This document shows positions 26,867-35,097 of a DNA stretch of 64,000 nucleotides, one piece after another. How positions within the stretch are numbered: position 1 is the first letter of the stretch; every line of letters begins with the position of its first letter. The DNA comes from CAMPKL01 sp963817465 (GTDB taxonomy: Bacteria; Acidobacteriota; Terriglobia; Bryobacterales; UBA6623), in assembly GCA_963817465.1 (NCBI GenBank), contig CAWFOP010000021.1:124001-188000 (forward strand), given 5' to 3'. The notes beneath the pieces were generated by a model. It did not search any database and was not told the origin of the DNA. It was given only the letters and a program-made list of their open reading frames with translations. The position numbers and the translations under genes were made by a program.

Positions 26867-27484
26867 TTGCACATCGGGTCCGGCATCAGCCACTACAAGA
26901 TCGTCGAGAAGCTCGGCGAGGGCGGCATGGGTGTCGTCTATAAGGCTGAGGACACCAAGCTCGAACGCACGGTCGCGCTCAAGTTCTTGGCTGACCACCT
27001 GTTGAGCGACGCGGAGGCCAAGGAGCGCTTTTTGCGTGAGGCGAAGGCGGCGGCCGCGTTGGATCATCCTAACGTCTGCCCGGTTCACGAGATCGACGAG
27101 GTCGACGGCAAGACTTTCCTGGCTATGGCGTTTCTCAAGGGTGTACGTCCATTCCCGAACGGCGCTGGCCACTGGCAAGCGTCGGTGGACGGCGGATCAC
27201 AACCGCGTTGGAGCCGAGACGGCAAGGAGTTGTTCTACGTAAAGGATCTGACTCTTCTGAGCGTTTCGGCCGCGACGGGAGATCGGGTTACGCTGGGCCA
27301 GCCGCAGGAGCTGTTTCAATCCGACGACCTGCGGTCCGGTATCCCGGTGCCGCAGTACGACGTTTCCGCCGACGGCCAGCGGTTCTTGACGGTGGGTCCC
27401 GCTGAACAGGGCGCCGAAGCCGCCCCGCCCAAGATCCGCGTCGTCCAGAACTGGTACGAAGAGTTCCGTAATAGGGAGCAGTAG
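26867..27484 (+). pseudogene. Internally deleted Ser/Thr protein kinase (N-lobe joined to C-terminal propeller end)
   Basis: 205 residues. Residues 1-91 are the kinase N-lobe ('KIVEKLGEGGMGVVYKAEDT', Lys39 region 'VALKFL', 'RFLREAKAAAALDHPNVCP') and then, near 27141, the sequence jumps in frame to the last part of the TolB/PD40-like sensor domain ('VRPFPNG', 'QPRWSRDGKELFYV', 'RFLTVGP', 'IRVVQNWYEEF'). The catalytic loop, activation segment, transmembrane helix and most of the sensor are missing (about 680 residues compared with the paralogue at 35098). It cannot phosphorylate. In-frame joining means a short hybrid protein could still be made. Starts at TTG like its paralogues. Confidence 0.8.
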
Positions 27485-27510
27485 AAGGCCCAGAACCACA
27501 GCCTCGAATC

Positions 27511-27540
27511 GGCCTTTGCCGAGTAGCTTCCGACAAGTCC
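27511..27540. repeat. Partial copy of the 3'-flank repeat
   Basis: TTGCCGAGTAGCTTCC followed by GACAAGTCCG matches the left end of the repeat at 39816-39890 and lies right after the deleted kinase. Confidence 0.5.
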
Positions 27541-27563
27541 GGCGGTCTCGCATAATAAACCCC

Positions 27564-28511
27564 ATGTCTTCCCGTGCTGAATGGCCCAAGCTTCCCTATC
27601 AAGTCTGGACAGAGACCCTCTCCACGCTACACCGCCATTTTCAGATCGTCGGCAAACTTCGCGTACAACTTAACCCCTGGTTCAACCATTCGTGGGGAAC
27701 CTCTCTCTACCTCACTGCTCGGGGTCTCACGACCTCACCCATGCCGTTCGACCGGCGCGACATCGAAGCCCAATTCGACTTTATTGACCATGCCCTAATC
27801 ATCTCCACCAGCGATGGTCAGGTAGAACGCATCGAGTTGGTACCCAAGACCGTTGCAAAGTTCTACTCCGAAGTCATGGGCGCCGTCGAGAGGTTGGGTT
27901 GCGATGTTGCTATCCACAACGCCCCGAACGAAGTCCCCAACCCGATTCCGTTCGCGGAAGACGAGGAACACGCCGCTTACAACCCAGAGCACGCAGCCCA
28001 ATTGTGGAACGCCTTGCGTCACACCGCTCGCGTCATGGCTGAATTCCGCGCACAATTCATCGGCAAGGTCAGCCCAATCCATTTCTTCTGGGGTGCGCCC
28101 GACCTTGCTGTCACTCGGTTCTCAGGGCGCCTGGCGCCGGAGCACGCGGGCGGCGTCCCTAACCTGCCCGACTCGATTGCCCGCGAAGCCTATTCGCATG
28201 AAGTTTCAAGCTGCGGTTTCTGGCCCGGCGGCGAGGGCTACCCCGACCCGGTTTTTTACGCGTACGCCTATCCGACGCCGGATGGGTTTTCTGAAGCTGA
28301 GGTCAAGCCCGATGCGGCATTTTGGCACAAGGGTCTTGGCGAGTTCGTGCTGCCTTACGAAGTTGTGCAGCTCTCCGCCGACCCCGACGAGATGCTGCAC
28401 GAGTTCTTCCAGAGCACCTACGAAGCGGCCGCCGACCTGGCATCCTGGGATCGGGCCAACCTTGAACGTCCTCGTGGCTTCCATCCCTCTGCCGTGAGTC
28501 GGCAAGCGTAG
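27564..28511 (+). CDS. DUF5996 family protein
   Basis: A 315-residue cytoplasmic protein of unknown function matching the DUF5996 pattern: start 'WPKLPYQVWTETLSTLHRHF', 'GKLRVQLNPWFNHSWGTSLY', 'QFDFIDHALIISTSDG', 'GKVSPIHFFWGAPDLAVTRF', and 'SHEVSSCGFWPGGEGYPDPV' with an aromatic- and Gly-rich end. No catalytic motif is known. I chose ATG 27564; a CATAAT box 7 bases upstream suggests a leaderless transcript. It sits alone between the kinase remnant and the efflux operon and overlaps a flank repeat at its stop codon. Confidence 0.82.
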   Translation: MSSRAEWPKLPYQVWTETLSTLHRHFQIVGKLRVQLNPWFNHSWGTSLYLTARGLTTSPMPFDRRDIEAQFDFIDHALIISTSDGQVERIELVPKTVAKFYSEVMGAVERLGCDVAIHNAPNEVPNPIPFAEDEEHAAYNPEHAAQLWNALRHTARVMAEFRAQFIGKVSPIHFFWGAPDLAVTRFSGRLAPEHAGGVPNLPDSIAREAYSHEVSSCGFWPGGEGYPDPVFYAYAYPTPDGFSEAEVKPDAAFWHKGLGEFVLPYEVVQLSADPDEMLHEFFQSTYEAAADLASWDRANLERPRGFHPSAVSRQA

Positions 28512-28574
28512 ATTCCTACAAGTCCGCGTGTAGGAAATGACCCGGTGGTCCAGGTAGGCGAAAGGGAACCTTTT
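28511..28574. repeat. 3'-flank repeat, copy 1, with hairpins
   Basis: Contains a perfect hairpin TTCCTACA/TGTAGGAA (28513-28536), GACC-CGGT-GGTC, and the 17-bp GTAGGCGAAAGGGAACC (28554-28570), which recurs at 34944-34960. Most of the unit recurs at 39816-39890. Confidence 0.6.
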
Positions 28575-28626
28575 CGCCCATTCCGAGGGCGGCGCCGGTT
28601 GCCGCAGAGTGCAGGCTTCGATTCGT

Positions 28627-28658
28627 GATATCGTTTCAAGATATCGACTTCGGATATC
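28627..28658. promoter_or_regulatory. Three GATATC boxes at exact 13-bp spacing
   Basis: GATATC at 28627, 28640 and 28653. Each box is a palindrome and the spacing is exactly 13 bp. They lie in the non-coding region upstream of padR and the efflux genes and look like a repressor binding array, possibly for the PadR protein. The rest of the gap 28575-28833 shows no gene. Confidence 0.5.
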
Positions 28659-28833
28659 ATCGTCCCACTGCAATTTTCGCGACCACGCGGCGAGATTCGC
28701 GTGACGACCGAGCCGTGCGGGGCGCTGTTAATTGGTCGGCACAAGGTCGCGATGCGCGCCGCCGGTTTTGAAGAGCAGATCCGTCCGCCCCAACCGTCGG
28801 GGCGGGCAAGGTTGGGAGGTTAGCATCCGAGAA

Positions 28834-29199
28834 ATGCCTGGACACAAACCGCAGTTCGATTTCGTGGAGCTTCACATCTTGCACCATGCCTCCGAAGCGC
28901 CGCTGTATGGCCTCTGGATGATCGAGGAGTTGGCCGAACACGGCTACAAGCTCAACGCCAGTCAGCTTTACCCGCGCTTCCACCGTCTGGAGCGCGGCGG
29001 TTACTTGGATCGCGATGACCGGGTGGTGGACGGGAAGCTTCGCAAGTACTACCGCCTCACGCCCGCCGGACAAGGCTATCTCGATGAGCAGAAACGGCGC
29101 TTGCTCGAGCTCATCAGTGAAGCGCTCACCGTGACTGAGCTTTCCCAGGCGCTGGACCGACGCCGCCGTCGCGAGGAGGCGAAACGGCCCCCTGCCTGA
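28834..29199 (+). CDS. PadR-family transcriptional regulator
   Basis: A 121-residue PadR winged-helix protein: 'FVELHILHHASEAPLYGLWM', 'LNASQLYPRFHRLERGGYLD', 'RKYYRLTPAGQGYL', then a helical, Arg-rich tail for dimerisation. PadR proteins usually repress a neighbouring efflux or detoxification operon and are released by ligand. Here it is the first gene before tolC, RND permease and adaptor, 26 bp apart, so it most likely controls that pump. Start ATG 28834 is chosen because homology begins there; upstream codons in the open frame look non-coding. Confidence 0.88.
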   Translation: MPGHKPQFDFVELHILHHASEAPLYGLWMIEELAEHGYKLNASQLYPRFHRLERGGYLDRDDRVVDGKLRKYYRLTPAGQGYLDEQKRRLLELISEALTVTELSQALDRRRRREEAKRPPA

Positions 29200-29225
29200 A
29201 CCGGTGGATTCGTTTCTCAAACCCC

Positions 29226-30623
29226 ATGGACAGATCGATGCAGCGACTTCTTTGTCTGGCGGCCATGGCCGCCGCCTCGCTGGCCGCGCAAGCTGTGCCG
29301 GCCGAGCCCCCGCAGACGCCGCTCACCATTGAGCAAGCGGCGCGCCTCTCGGCGCGCAACTACCCGGCGATCCGTTCCTCTCTGGCGGAGATCGCCGCAG
29401 CGGGAGGAGGAGTCGACTTGGCCAAGACGGCGTATTTGCCGCATGCCGACTTGCGGCTAGCGGTCAACCGCGCCACTCGCAACAACGTCTTTGGACTGAC
29501 CTTTCCCAATAGCGTGATTCCGGCAATCTCCGGGCCTGTCCAGGATGAGTCGACGATCAACAGCACATTCGGCAGCGCGGCGGGCGTGTTGTTTTCCTAC
29601 GAGCCCTTCGACTTTGGGTTGCGGCGCGCCAACGTCGCCGTCGCCGAGGCCGTCAGGGCTCGCGCCGAGGCCGGCAAGTCGGTCACCGAGTACGAGGTTT
29701 CGTTGGCTGCGACGGACGCCTACTTGGAGGCGGTCGTCCACCGCAAGGCGGTAGAGGCCGCGCAAGCGACCGTAGACCGCATGCAGGTCTTCTTGGATTC
29801 GGTTGACGTGCTGGTCCGCAACGAGCTGCGTCCGGGCGCGGACGCATCGCGGGCCCGCGCTGAGCTGGCGCGCGCTCGCACCGAGATGATTCGCGCCGAA
29901 CAGGAAGCGCAAACGGCTTTGGCCACGCTCGCCGAGTGGTTAGGCTTCGCCGGCCAACCCGTCGAGATCGCGCCGGCGTCCTTGCTGGGCGATCCTCCGT
30001 CGGGGCTCGCTGAGAGCGGGGCCCTCGATGCGCACCCGCTGGCGGCCGCGCAGCAAGCGGATATCGCCGTCAGTGAAGCGCGCCAAGCGGCGCTCGAGAA
30101 GGAGTGGCGGCCGACATTTGAGCTGCAATCGGCTCTTTATGGACGCGGAACAGGGGCGCGTGTCGACGGCACCTTTCAGGGCGGCGCGAACGGCCTTGCA
30201 CCGTCCGCCGGAAACTGGGCCGTTGGCTTCAACATGGAATTCGAGCTGTTCGACTACAAGAAGAATCGCGTCGAGCGCCGTATCGCGGGCCATCAAATCG
30301 AGCGCGAACAAGCTCGCAAGGACGTTGTGCTGCAACAGATCCGGGGCGAAGTCGCCCGCGCCAGGATCGCCGTCGGAGCCGCTCGTCAAGTAGCGGCGAA
30401 TACGCCTGTCGAACTGGAAGCCGCGCGCACCTTGGAAATTCAGGCTCAAGCGCGCTACAAAGCCGAGCTTGGCACGGTGATCGAAGTCGCCGAAGCGCAA
30501 CGTCTTCTGCGTCAGGCCGAGGTAGACGACGCACTAGCCCGCCTCGGAGTGTGGCGCGCCCTTTTCGCGCTCGCCGCAGCCGAGGGAGAGACGGACGAAC
30601 TGCTGACGGCGGCTAGCCGCTAG
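29226..30623 (+). CDS. TolC-family outer-membrane efflux protein
   Basis: A 465-residue outer-membrane factor with signal peptide (MQRLLCLAAMAAASLAAQA) and two long helical-hairpin repeats: 'LTIEQAARLSARNYPAIRSS', coiled segments about 120-220 ('AVRARAEAGKSVTEYEVSLA') and 340-440 ('RRIAGHQIEREQARKDVVLQ', 'RYKAELGTVIEVAEAQRLL'). It forms the exit duct of the tripartite pump made with the next two genes. Gap to the permease gene is 20 bp with GAGGAG in it. Confidence 0.92.
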   Translation: MDRSMQRLLCLAAMAAASLAAQAVPAEPPQTPLTIEQAARLSARNYPAIRSSLAEIAAAGGGVDLAKTAYLPHADLRLAVNRATRNNVFGLTFPNSVIPAISGPVQDESTINSTFGSAAGVLFSYEPFDFGLRRANVAVAEAVRARAEAGKSVTEYEVSLAATDAYLEAVVHRKAVEAAQATVDRMQVFLDSVDVLVRNELRPGADASRARAELARARTEMIRAEQEAQTALATLAEWLGFAGQPVEIAPASLLGDPPSGLAESGALDAHPLAAAQQADIAVSEARQAALEKEWRPTFELQSALYGRGTGARVDGTFQGGANGLAPSAGNWAVGFNMEFELFDYKKNRVERRIAGHQIEREQARKDVVLQQIRGEVARARIAVGAARQVAANTPVELEAARTLEIQAQARYKAELGTVIEVAEAQRLLRQAEVDDALARLGVWRALFALAAAEGETDELLTAASR

Positions 30624-30642
30624 CCCGAGGAGAAACAAGACA

Positions 30643-33600
30643 GTGTGGCTCATTCATGCCGCCATGCGGCGGCCTATCACGATTCTGATGGTCATCCTCG
30701 GCGTGGCCTTGACCTCCATCCTGGCGTTCAACCGGATGAAGGCCGATATCTTCCCCGATCTGGGGACGCCGGTCATCTACGTCGCGCAGCCCTACGGCGG
30801 CATGGACCCCGCCCAAATGGAAGGCTATCTCGTGAACTACTACGAGTATCACTTCCTCTACATCCGCGGAATCGACCATGTCGAGTCGCGCTCGATCCAG
30901 GGCGCGGCCCTGATGAAGCTCAACTTCCACGAGGGCACGGATATGGCGACGGCGATGTCGGAGACCGTCGCGCAGGTCAACCGTGCGCGATCGTTCATGC
31001 CGCCCGGCACCGTGCCGCCTTTCATCATGCGCTTCGACGCCGGCAGCGTTCCGGTCGGTTATCTGGTCTTTTCGAGCGAGACACGATCCGTTGATGAGAT
31101 TTCGGACTTGGCGCTGTTTCGCATCCGGCCGATGTTTTCGCGCCTCGAAGGCGTCTCCGCGCCGCCTCCGTTCGGCGGCAGCGCCCGCAGCTTGGTCGTG
31201 CGCGTGCAGCCGGAAAAGCTTCGCGCCTACGGAATGTCACCCGACGACGTGGTGCAGGCCATCGCGAAAACCAATACGATCTCGCCCTCGGGCAGTGTTC
31301 GCATCGACGACAAGAACTATCTCTCGCCGGTGAACTCGACGGTCGTTCAAGCCGTCGATCTCAACGACGTCCCGATCCGCGGCGGACCCGGCCCAACGGT
31401 CTACCTGCGCGATGTGGGCTATGCCGAGGACGCCGCCGACATCCTCACGAGTTACGCACTGGTCGACGGCGCGCGGGCGGTCTACATCGCCGCCACCAAG
31501 CGCGCCGACGCTTCCACGCTCGATGTCGTCGACCGCGTGAAGGAAGCGCTGCCCACCTTCCGCGCCGCGATTCCGGAAGACATCAAGGTCACTTTTGAGT
31601 TCGATCAGTCGTTCTATGTGCTCAACGCCATCCAAGCTTTGACGACGGAAGGGCTGCTGGGAGCGCTGCTGACCGGCCTCGCCATCCTGCTCATTCTCGG
31701 CAGCTTGCGCAGCGCCCTTGTCGTGGTGGTGACGATCCCGATCGCGCTGCTCTCGGCGGTGGTGGCCCTGTGGGGCGCCGGCCAGTCCATCAACCTGATG
31801 ACGTTGGGCGGCCTGACATTGGCTATCGGCATCCTCGTGGATGAATCGATCATCGCCGTCGAGAACATTCACACGCATCTCGCGCAGGGCAAACCCGTCG
31901 CAAAAGCGGTGCTGGAAGCCAGCCGTGAGGTCGTCATCCCGCGCCTGCTCGCCATGCTTTGCGTCGTCGCGGTGTTTGCGCCGTCGTTCTTCATGGCGGG
32001 CGTCGCCCGCGCGCTGTTCGTGCCGCTGGCGCTCGCGGTGGCCTTCTCGATGATCGCCTCGTATCTGCTCGCGAGCACGCTCGTGCCGATCCTGGAAACG
32101 TGGTTCAACAGCGGCGCGAAACATGTCTCCGGCGAGGAATCGCGCACTTGGTTTACGCCGATTCAAAACGCGTTTGGCGGCGTGTCGCGCGGCTTGATAG
32201 CCCTGCGCTGGCCAATCTTCGGCCTCTATCTGCTCGGAGCCGGGGTGATCCTCTACTTCGTCGGCGGCAATCTGGGCACGGACATTTTCCCTCGTGTCGA
32301 CACCAACTCGTTGCAGATGCGGGTGCGCGCCCCGTCCGGAACCCGCGTTGAGCGCACCGAGCAGATCGCCCAGCAGGTTCTCAACGCGGTGGGCGAGATC
32401 GTCGGGCGGGAGAATGTCGAGAAGTCCATCGCATTCGTCGGAGTGCAGCCTTCGAGCTTTCCGGTCAATCTCATCGTTCTTTGGACCGGCGGACCGCACG
32501 AAGCGGTGATGCGCATCGCCTTGAATCCGGATTCCGGCATCCCGACGGCGCAAGTTGAAGAAGAGCTGCGCAAGAGGCTCCCTGAGCTTGCTCCAGGCAC
32601 GCAGGTCGCCTTCGAGGCTCCGGACCTGGTAAGCCAGGTCATGAGCTTCGGCGCGCCCACGCCCATTGAAATCGCGGTCGCCGGGCCGAGCTTGCCCGAT
32701 AGCGAAGAGTATGCCAAGCGGATCGTCGAGCGGTTGGGCAAGCTCGACTACTTGCGCGATGTGCAGATCGGCGAGCTGCTCGATTACCCGTCGGTCGAGA
32801 TCAATGTGGACCGCGACCGCGCCGCCCAACTCGGGGTGACGGTAGAGGACGTAGGCAAGGCGCTGGCCCCGGCTACTTGGTCGAGCCGCTTCACGACGCC
32901 CGTCTACTGGGCCGACCCCAAATCCGGCATCGCCTATCAGGTGCAGGTGGAGATCCCGCAGTCGATGATTCAGTCGCTCGAAGACGTCTCCCGCGTGCCC
33001 GTCAAGCGGACCGACCGCTCGCCCACTCTCCTCGGAGATATCGCCACGGTCTCTTTCGGCAATGCCGTCGGCGAGTACCACCGCTACAACATGCAGCGTA
33101 TGGTGACGGTCACGGCCAACATCGCCGGCGAGGATCTGGGCGCGGCCACGACGGACATTCGCGCCGCTCTGGCTGCATTGCCCGAGCCTCCGCGCGGCGT
33201 GACCGTCAACGTACGCGGTCAGGTCGATCCAATGGAACTGATGACTTCCAGCCTCGAGCTGGGACTGCTGCTGTCGATCATCGCCGTCTTCCTGCTGCTG
33301 GCGGCCTATTTCCAGTCGCTGCGGGTCGCTTTTGTCGTCATCATGGCTGTGCCGGCGGTGTTGGCCGGCGTCGCTGTGGCGCTGAGCTTCACCGGCGTCA
33401 CGTTGAACATTCAGTCCTTCATGGGCGCGATCATGGCGATCGGCGTTTCGGTTGCGGACTCCATCCTGTTGTGTACGTTCGCTGAAAAATATCGGCGCGA
33501 AGGGCTGTCGTCGGTCGAAGCCGCCGTCGAGGCCGCCCGCTCGCGCATGCGCCCGATCGTGATGACGAGCGTGGTGATGATTGCAGGCATGACGCCGCTC

Positions 33601-33804
33601 GCTCTGGGCGCGGAACAGACCGCGCCGCTTGGCGTCGCTGTGATCGGAGGCTTGATCGCATCGACGCTGACCGCACTGATCGTCATCCCGTCGGTCTTCG
33701 CCGTTGTCCAACGACGCGCTTCGGTGGTCTCGGCCTCGATCGACCCCGAAGATCCCGAAAGCTCCTACTACGCGCCGTCCGCGCCCGGATCGTCGGTTGC
33801 CTGA
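30643..33804 (+). CDS. RND efflux transporter permease (AcrB-like)
   Basis: A full-length 1,053-residue RND permease with 12 membrane helices and two large periplasmic loops. Start 'MRRPITILMVILGVALTSIL' is TM1; the proton-relay helix TM4 region reads 'MTLGGLTLAIGILVDESIIA' with an acidic residue where AcrB has Asp407/408, and TM10 'FMGAIMAIGVSVADSILLCT' carries another. The periplasmic part has the 'YGMSPDDVVQAI' porter motif. Class is closest to the heavy-metal/multidrug type of acidobacteria; substrate unknown. Start is a GTG with GAGGAG upstream. It is a separate gene from the RND half at the window start. Confidence 0.94.
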   Translation: MWLIHAAMRRPITILMVILGVALTSILAFNRMKADIFPDLGTPVIYVAQPYGGMDPAQMEGYLVNYYEYHFLYIRGIDHVESRSIQGAALMKLNFHEGTDMATAMSETVAQVNRARSFMPPGTVPPFIMRFDAGSVPVGYLVFSSETRSVDEISDLALFRIRPMFSRLEGVSAPPPFGGSARSLVVRVQPEKLRAYGMSPDDVVQAIAKTNTISPSGSVRIDDKNYLSPVNSTVVQAVDLNDVPIRGGPGPTVYLRDVGYAEDAADILTSYALVDGARAVYIAATKRADASTLDVVDRVKEALPTFRAAIPEDIKVTFEFDQSFYVLNAIQALTTEGLLGALLTGLAILLILGSLRSALVVVVTIPIALLSAVVALWGAGQSINLMTLGGLTLAIGILVDESIIAVENIHTHLAQGKPVAKAVLEASREVVIPRLLAMLCVVAVFAPSFFMAGVARALFVPLALAVAFSMIASYLLASTLVPILETWFNSGAKHVSGEESRTWFTPIQNAFGGVSRGLIALRWPIFGLYLLGAGVILYFVGGNLGTDIFPRVDTNSLQMRVRAPSGTRVERTEQIAQQVLNAVGEIVGRENVEKSIAFVGVQPSSFPVNLIVLWTGGPHEAVMRIALNPDSGIPTAQVEEELRKRLPELAPGTQVAFEAPDLVSQVMSFGAPTPIEIAVAGPSLPDSEEYAKRIVERLGKLDYLRDVQIGELLDYPSVEINVDRDRAAQLGVTVEDVGKALAPATWSSRFTTPVYWADPKSGIAYQVQVEIPQSMIQSLEDVSRVPVKRTDRSPTLLGDIATVSFGNAVGEYHRYNMQRMVTVTANIAGEDLGAATTDIRAALAALPEPPRGVTVNVRGQVDPMELMTSSLELGLLLSIIAVFLLLAAYFQSLRVAFVVIMAVPAVLAGVAVALSFTGVTLNIQSFMGAIMAIGVSVADSILLCTFAEKYRREGLSSVEAAVEAARSRMRPIVMTSVVMIAGMTPLALGAEQTAPLGVAVIGGLIASTLTALIVIPSVFAVVQRRASVVSASIDPEDPESSYYAPSAPGSSVA

Positions 33805-33814
33805 GGAAATCGCC

Positions 33815-34921
33815 ATGTCTAACAATCGCCTGCCGCTGCTCGCCCTTGCTCTTGCCGCCGCCCTGACAGCCGTCGCCGACGAACCGGAAATCGTTCGCAC
33901 GGAGTTGGCCGAGGTCACGTCCAAGCCGTTGGAGAAGACCACCGTCATTCCCGGCGAGTTGGCTCCGTTTCAGCGCGTTGAGCTGCATGCCAAGGTCACC
34001 GGCTTCGTGGAGGCCATTCACGTCGATCGAGGCTCATTCGTAAAGAAGGGCCAAGCGCTGGCCGAGCTGAGCGCGCCGGAGCTCGAGGCGCAACGGCTGG
34101 AGGCGCAAGCAAAGATTCCGACCGTCGCCGCGCAACGGATCGAGGCCGAGGCCAAGCTCGCCGGCGCCGAAAGCACCAACAATCGCCTGATTGAAGCCGC
34201 GAAGACGCCCGGCGTCGTAGCGGGCAACGACGTGATCCTTGCCGGAAAAGCCGTCGAGGCGGAGCGTGCGCGCATCAATGCGCTCGACAAGACGATCGCC
34301 GCCTACGAAGCGGCTGTGCGCTCGGTTGAGGAGATGGAGAAGTATCTGAAAGTCACTGCGCCTTTCGATGGCGTGATCACCGAACGACGTGCGCATGTCG
34401 GGGCGCTCGCTGGGCCCCAGGGGGACTCGGAACCGCTGTTTACGATCGAGCAGATCGAGCGGTTGCGGCTCGTCGCCGCCGTCCCCGAGGCGTACAAGCA
34501 GAGCATCCGCCGCGGAACGCAGGTACGCTTTACAACGCCCGCCTACCCGGATGAAACGTTCACGGGAGTTGTCGCCCGGCCGGCCTACGCGATGGACGCG
34601 AGCACGCGGACGATGCCCGTCGAGCTTGACGTTCAGAACTCCGGCGCGAGGCTGACGCCGGGCATGTACGCGGAGGTCCAATGGCCGATCAGCCGCGGCG
34701 GAGAAAGTCTGTTCGTGCCGCCGTCGGCGATCAAGGCGACGACCGAGCGGATCTTCGTCATCCGCGTCAGTAACGGCGCGGCGGAATGGGTGACCGTGCG
34801 CCGCGGCATGACGGAAGGAGATTTGGTCGAAGTATTCGGCGACCTGAAGGCCGGTGACCGCATCGTCCTACGCGCCACTGACGAGATCCGACCCGGCGCT
34901 CGAGTCCAGCCGCGCTCCTGA
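33815..34921 (+). CDS. RND efflux periplasmic adaptor (membrane fusion protein)
   Basis: A 368-residue HlyD/AcrA-like adaptor. Signal peptide (MSNNRLPLLALALAAALTAVA), lipoyl half-motif 'VELHAKVTGFVEAIHVDRGS', coiled-coil hairpin about 90-170, second lipoyl half 'LKVTAPFDGVITERRAHVGA', beta-barrel 'PEAYKQSIRRGTQVRFTTPA' and membrane-proximal domain at the end. It bridges the permease and the TolC protein. Start ATG 33815 with TGAGGAAA, 10 bp after the permease stop, shows one operon padR-tolC-RND-MFP. Confidence 0.93.
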   Translation: MSNNRLPLLALALAAALTAVADEPEIVRTELAEVTSKPLEKTTVIPGELAPFQRVELHAKVTGFVEAIHVDRGSFVKKGQALAELSAPELEAQRLEAQAKIPTVAAQRIEAEAKLAGAESTNNRLIEAAKTPGVVAGNDVILAGKAVEAERARINALDKTIAAYEAAVRSVEEMEKYLKVTAPFDGVITERRAHVGALAGPQGDSEPLFTIEQIERLRLVAAVPEAYKQSIRRGTQVRFTTPAYPDETFTGVVARPAYAMDASTRTMPVELDVQNSGARLTPGMYAEVQWPISRGGESLFVPPSAIKATTERIFVIRVSNGAAEWVTVRRGMTEGDLVEVFGDLKAGDRIVLRATDEIRPGARVQPRS

Positions 34922-34943
34922 ACGCGATAGCGAGCTTAGACGA

Positions 34944-35097
34944 GTAGGCGAAAGGGAACCCTTTTGACCAGGGTAGGCGCGGTCCCACCAAAACAGCCTA
35001 GAGCGGGTAGGTTCCGCGAAATTTCATAGTCGGAAGTTACTCCTGATCCATGCCGGCGGCCCTTTCGTGAGTCTTGGGAAGGTACAATTTCCCTGTC
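34944..35097 (+). repeat. Conserved kinase-upstream block, copy B
   Basis: Begins with the 17-bp GTAGGCGAAAGGGAACC, then the same landmarks as copy A, ending in TACAAT nine bases before the kinase TTG start (35098). Confidence 0.65.

Noticed and set aside
31237..33948. 903-residue minus-strand open frame
   Set aside because: Exact antisense of a well-conserved RND permease gene; composition is Arg/His/Asp-rich as expected from a GC-rich shadow frame.
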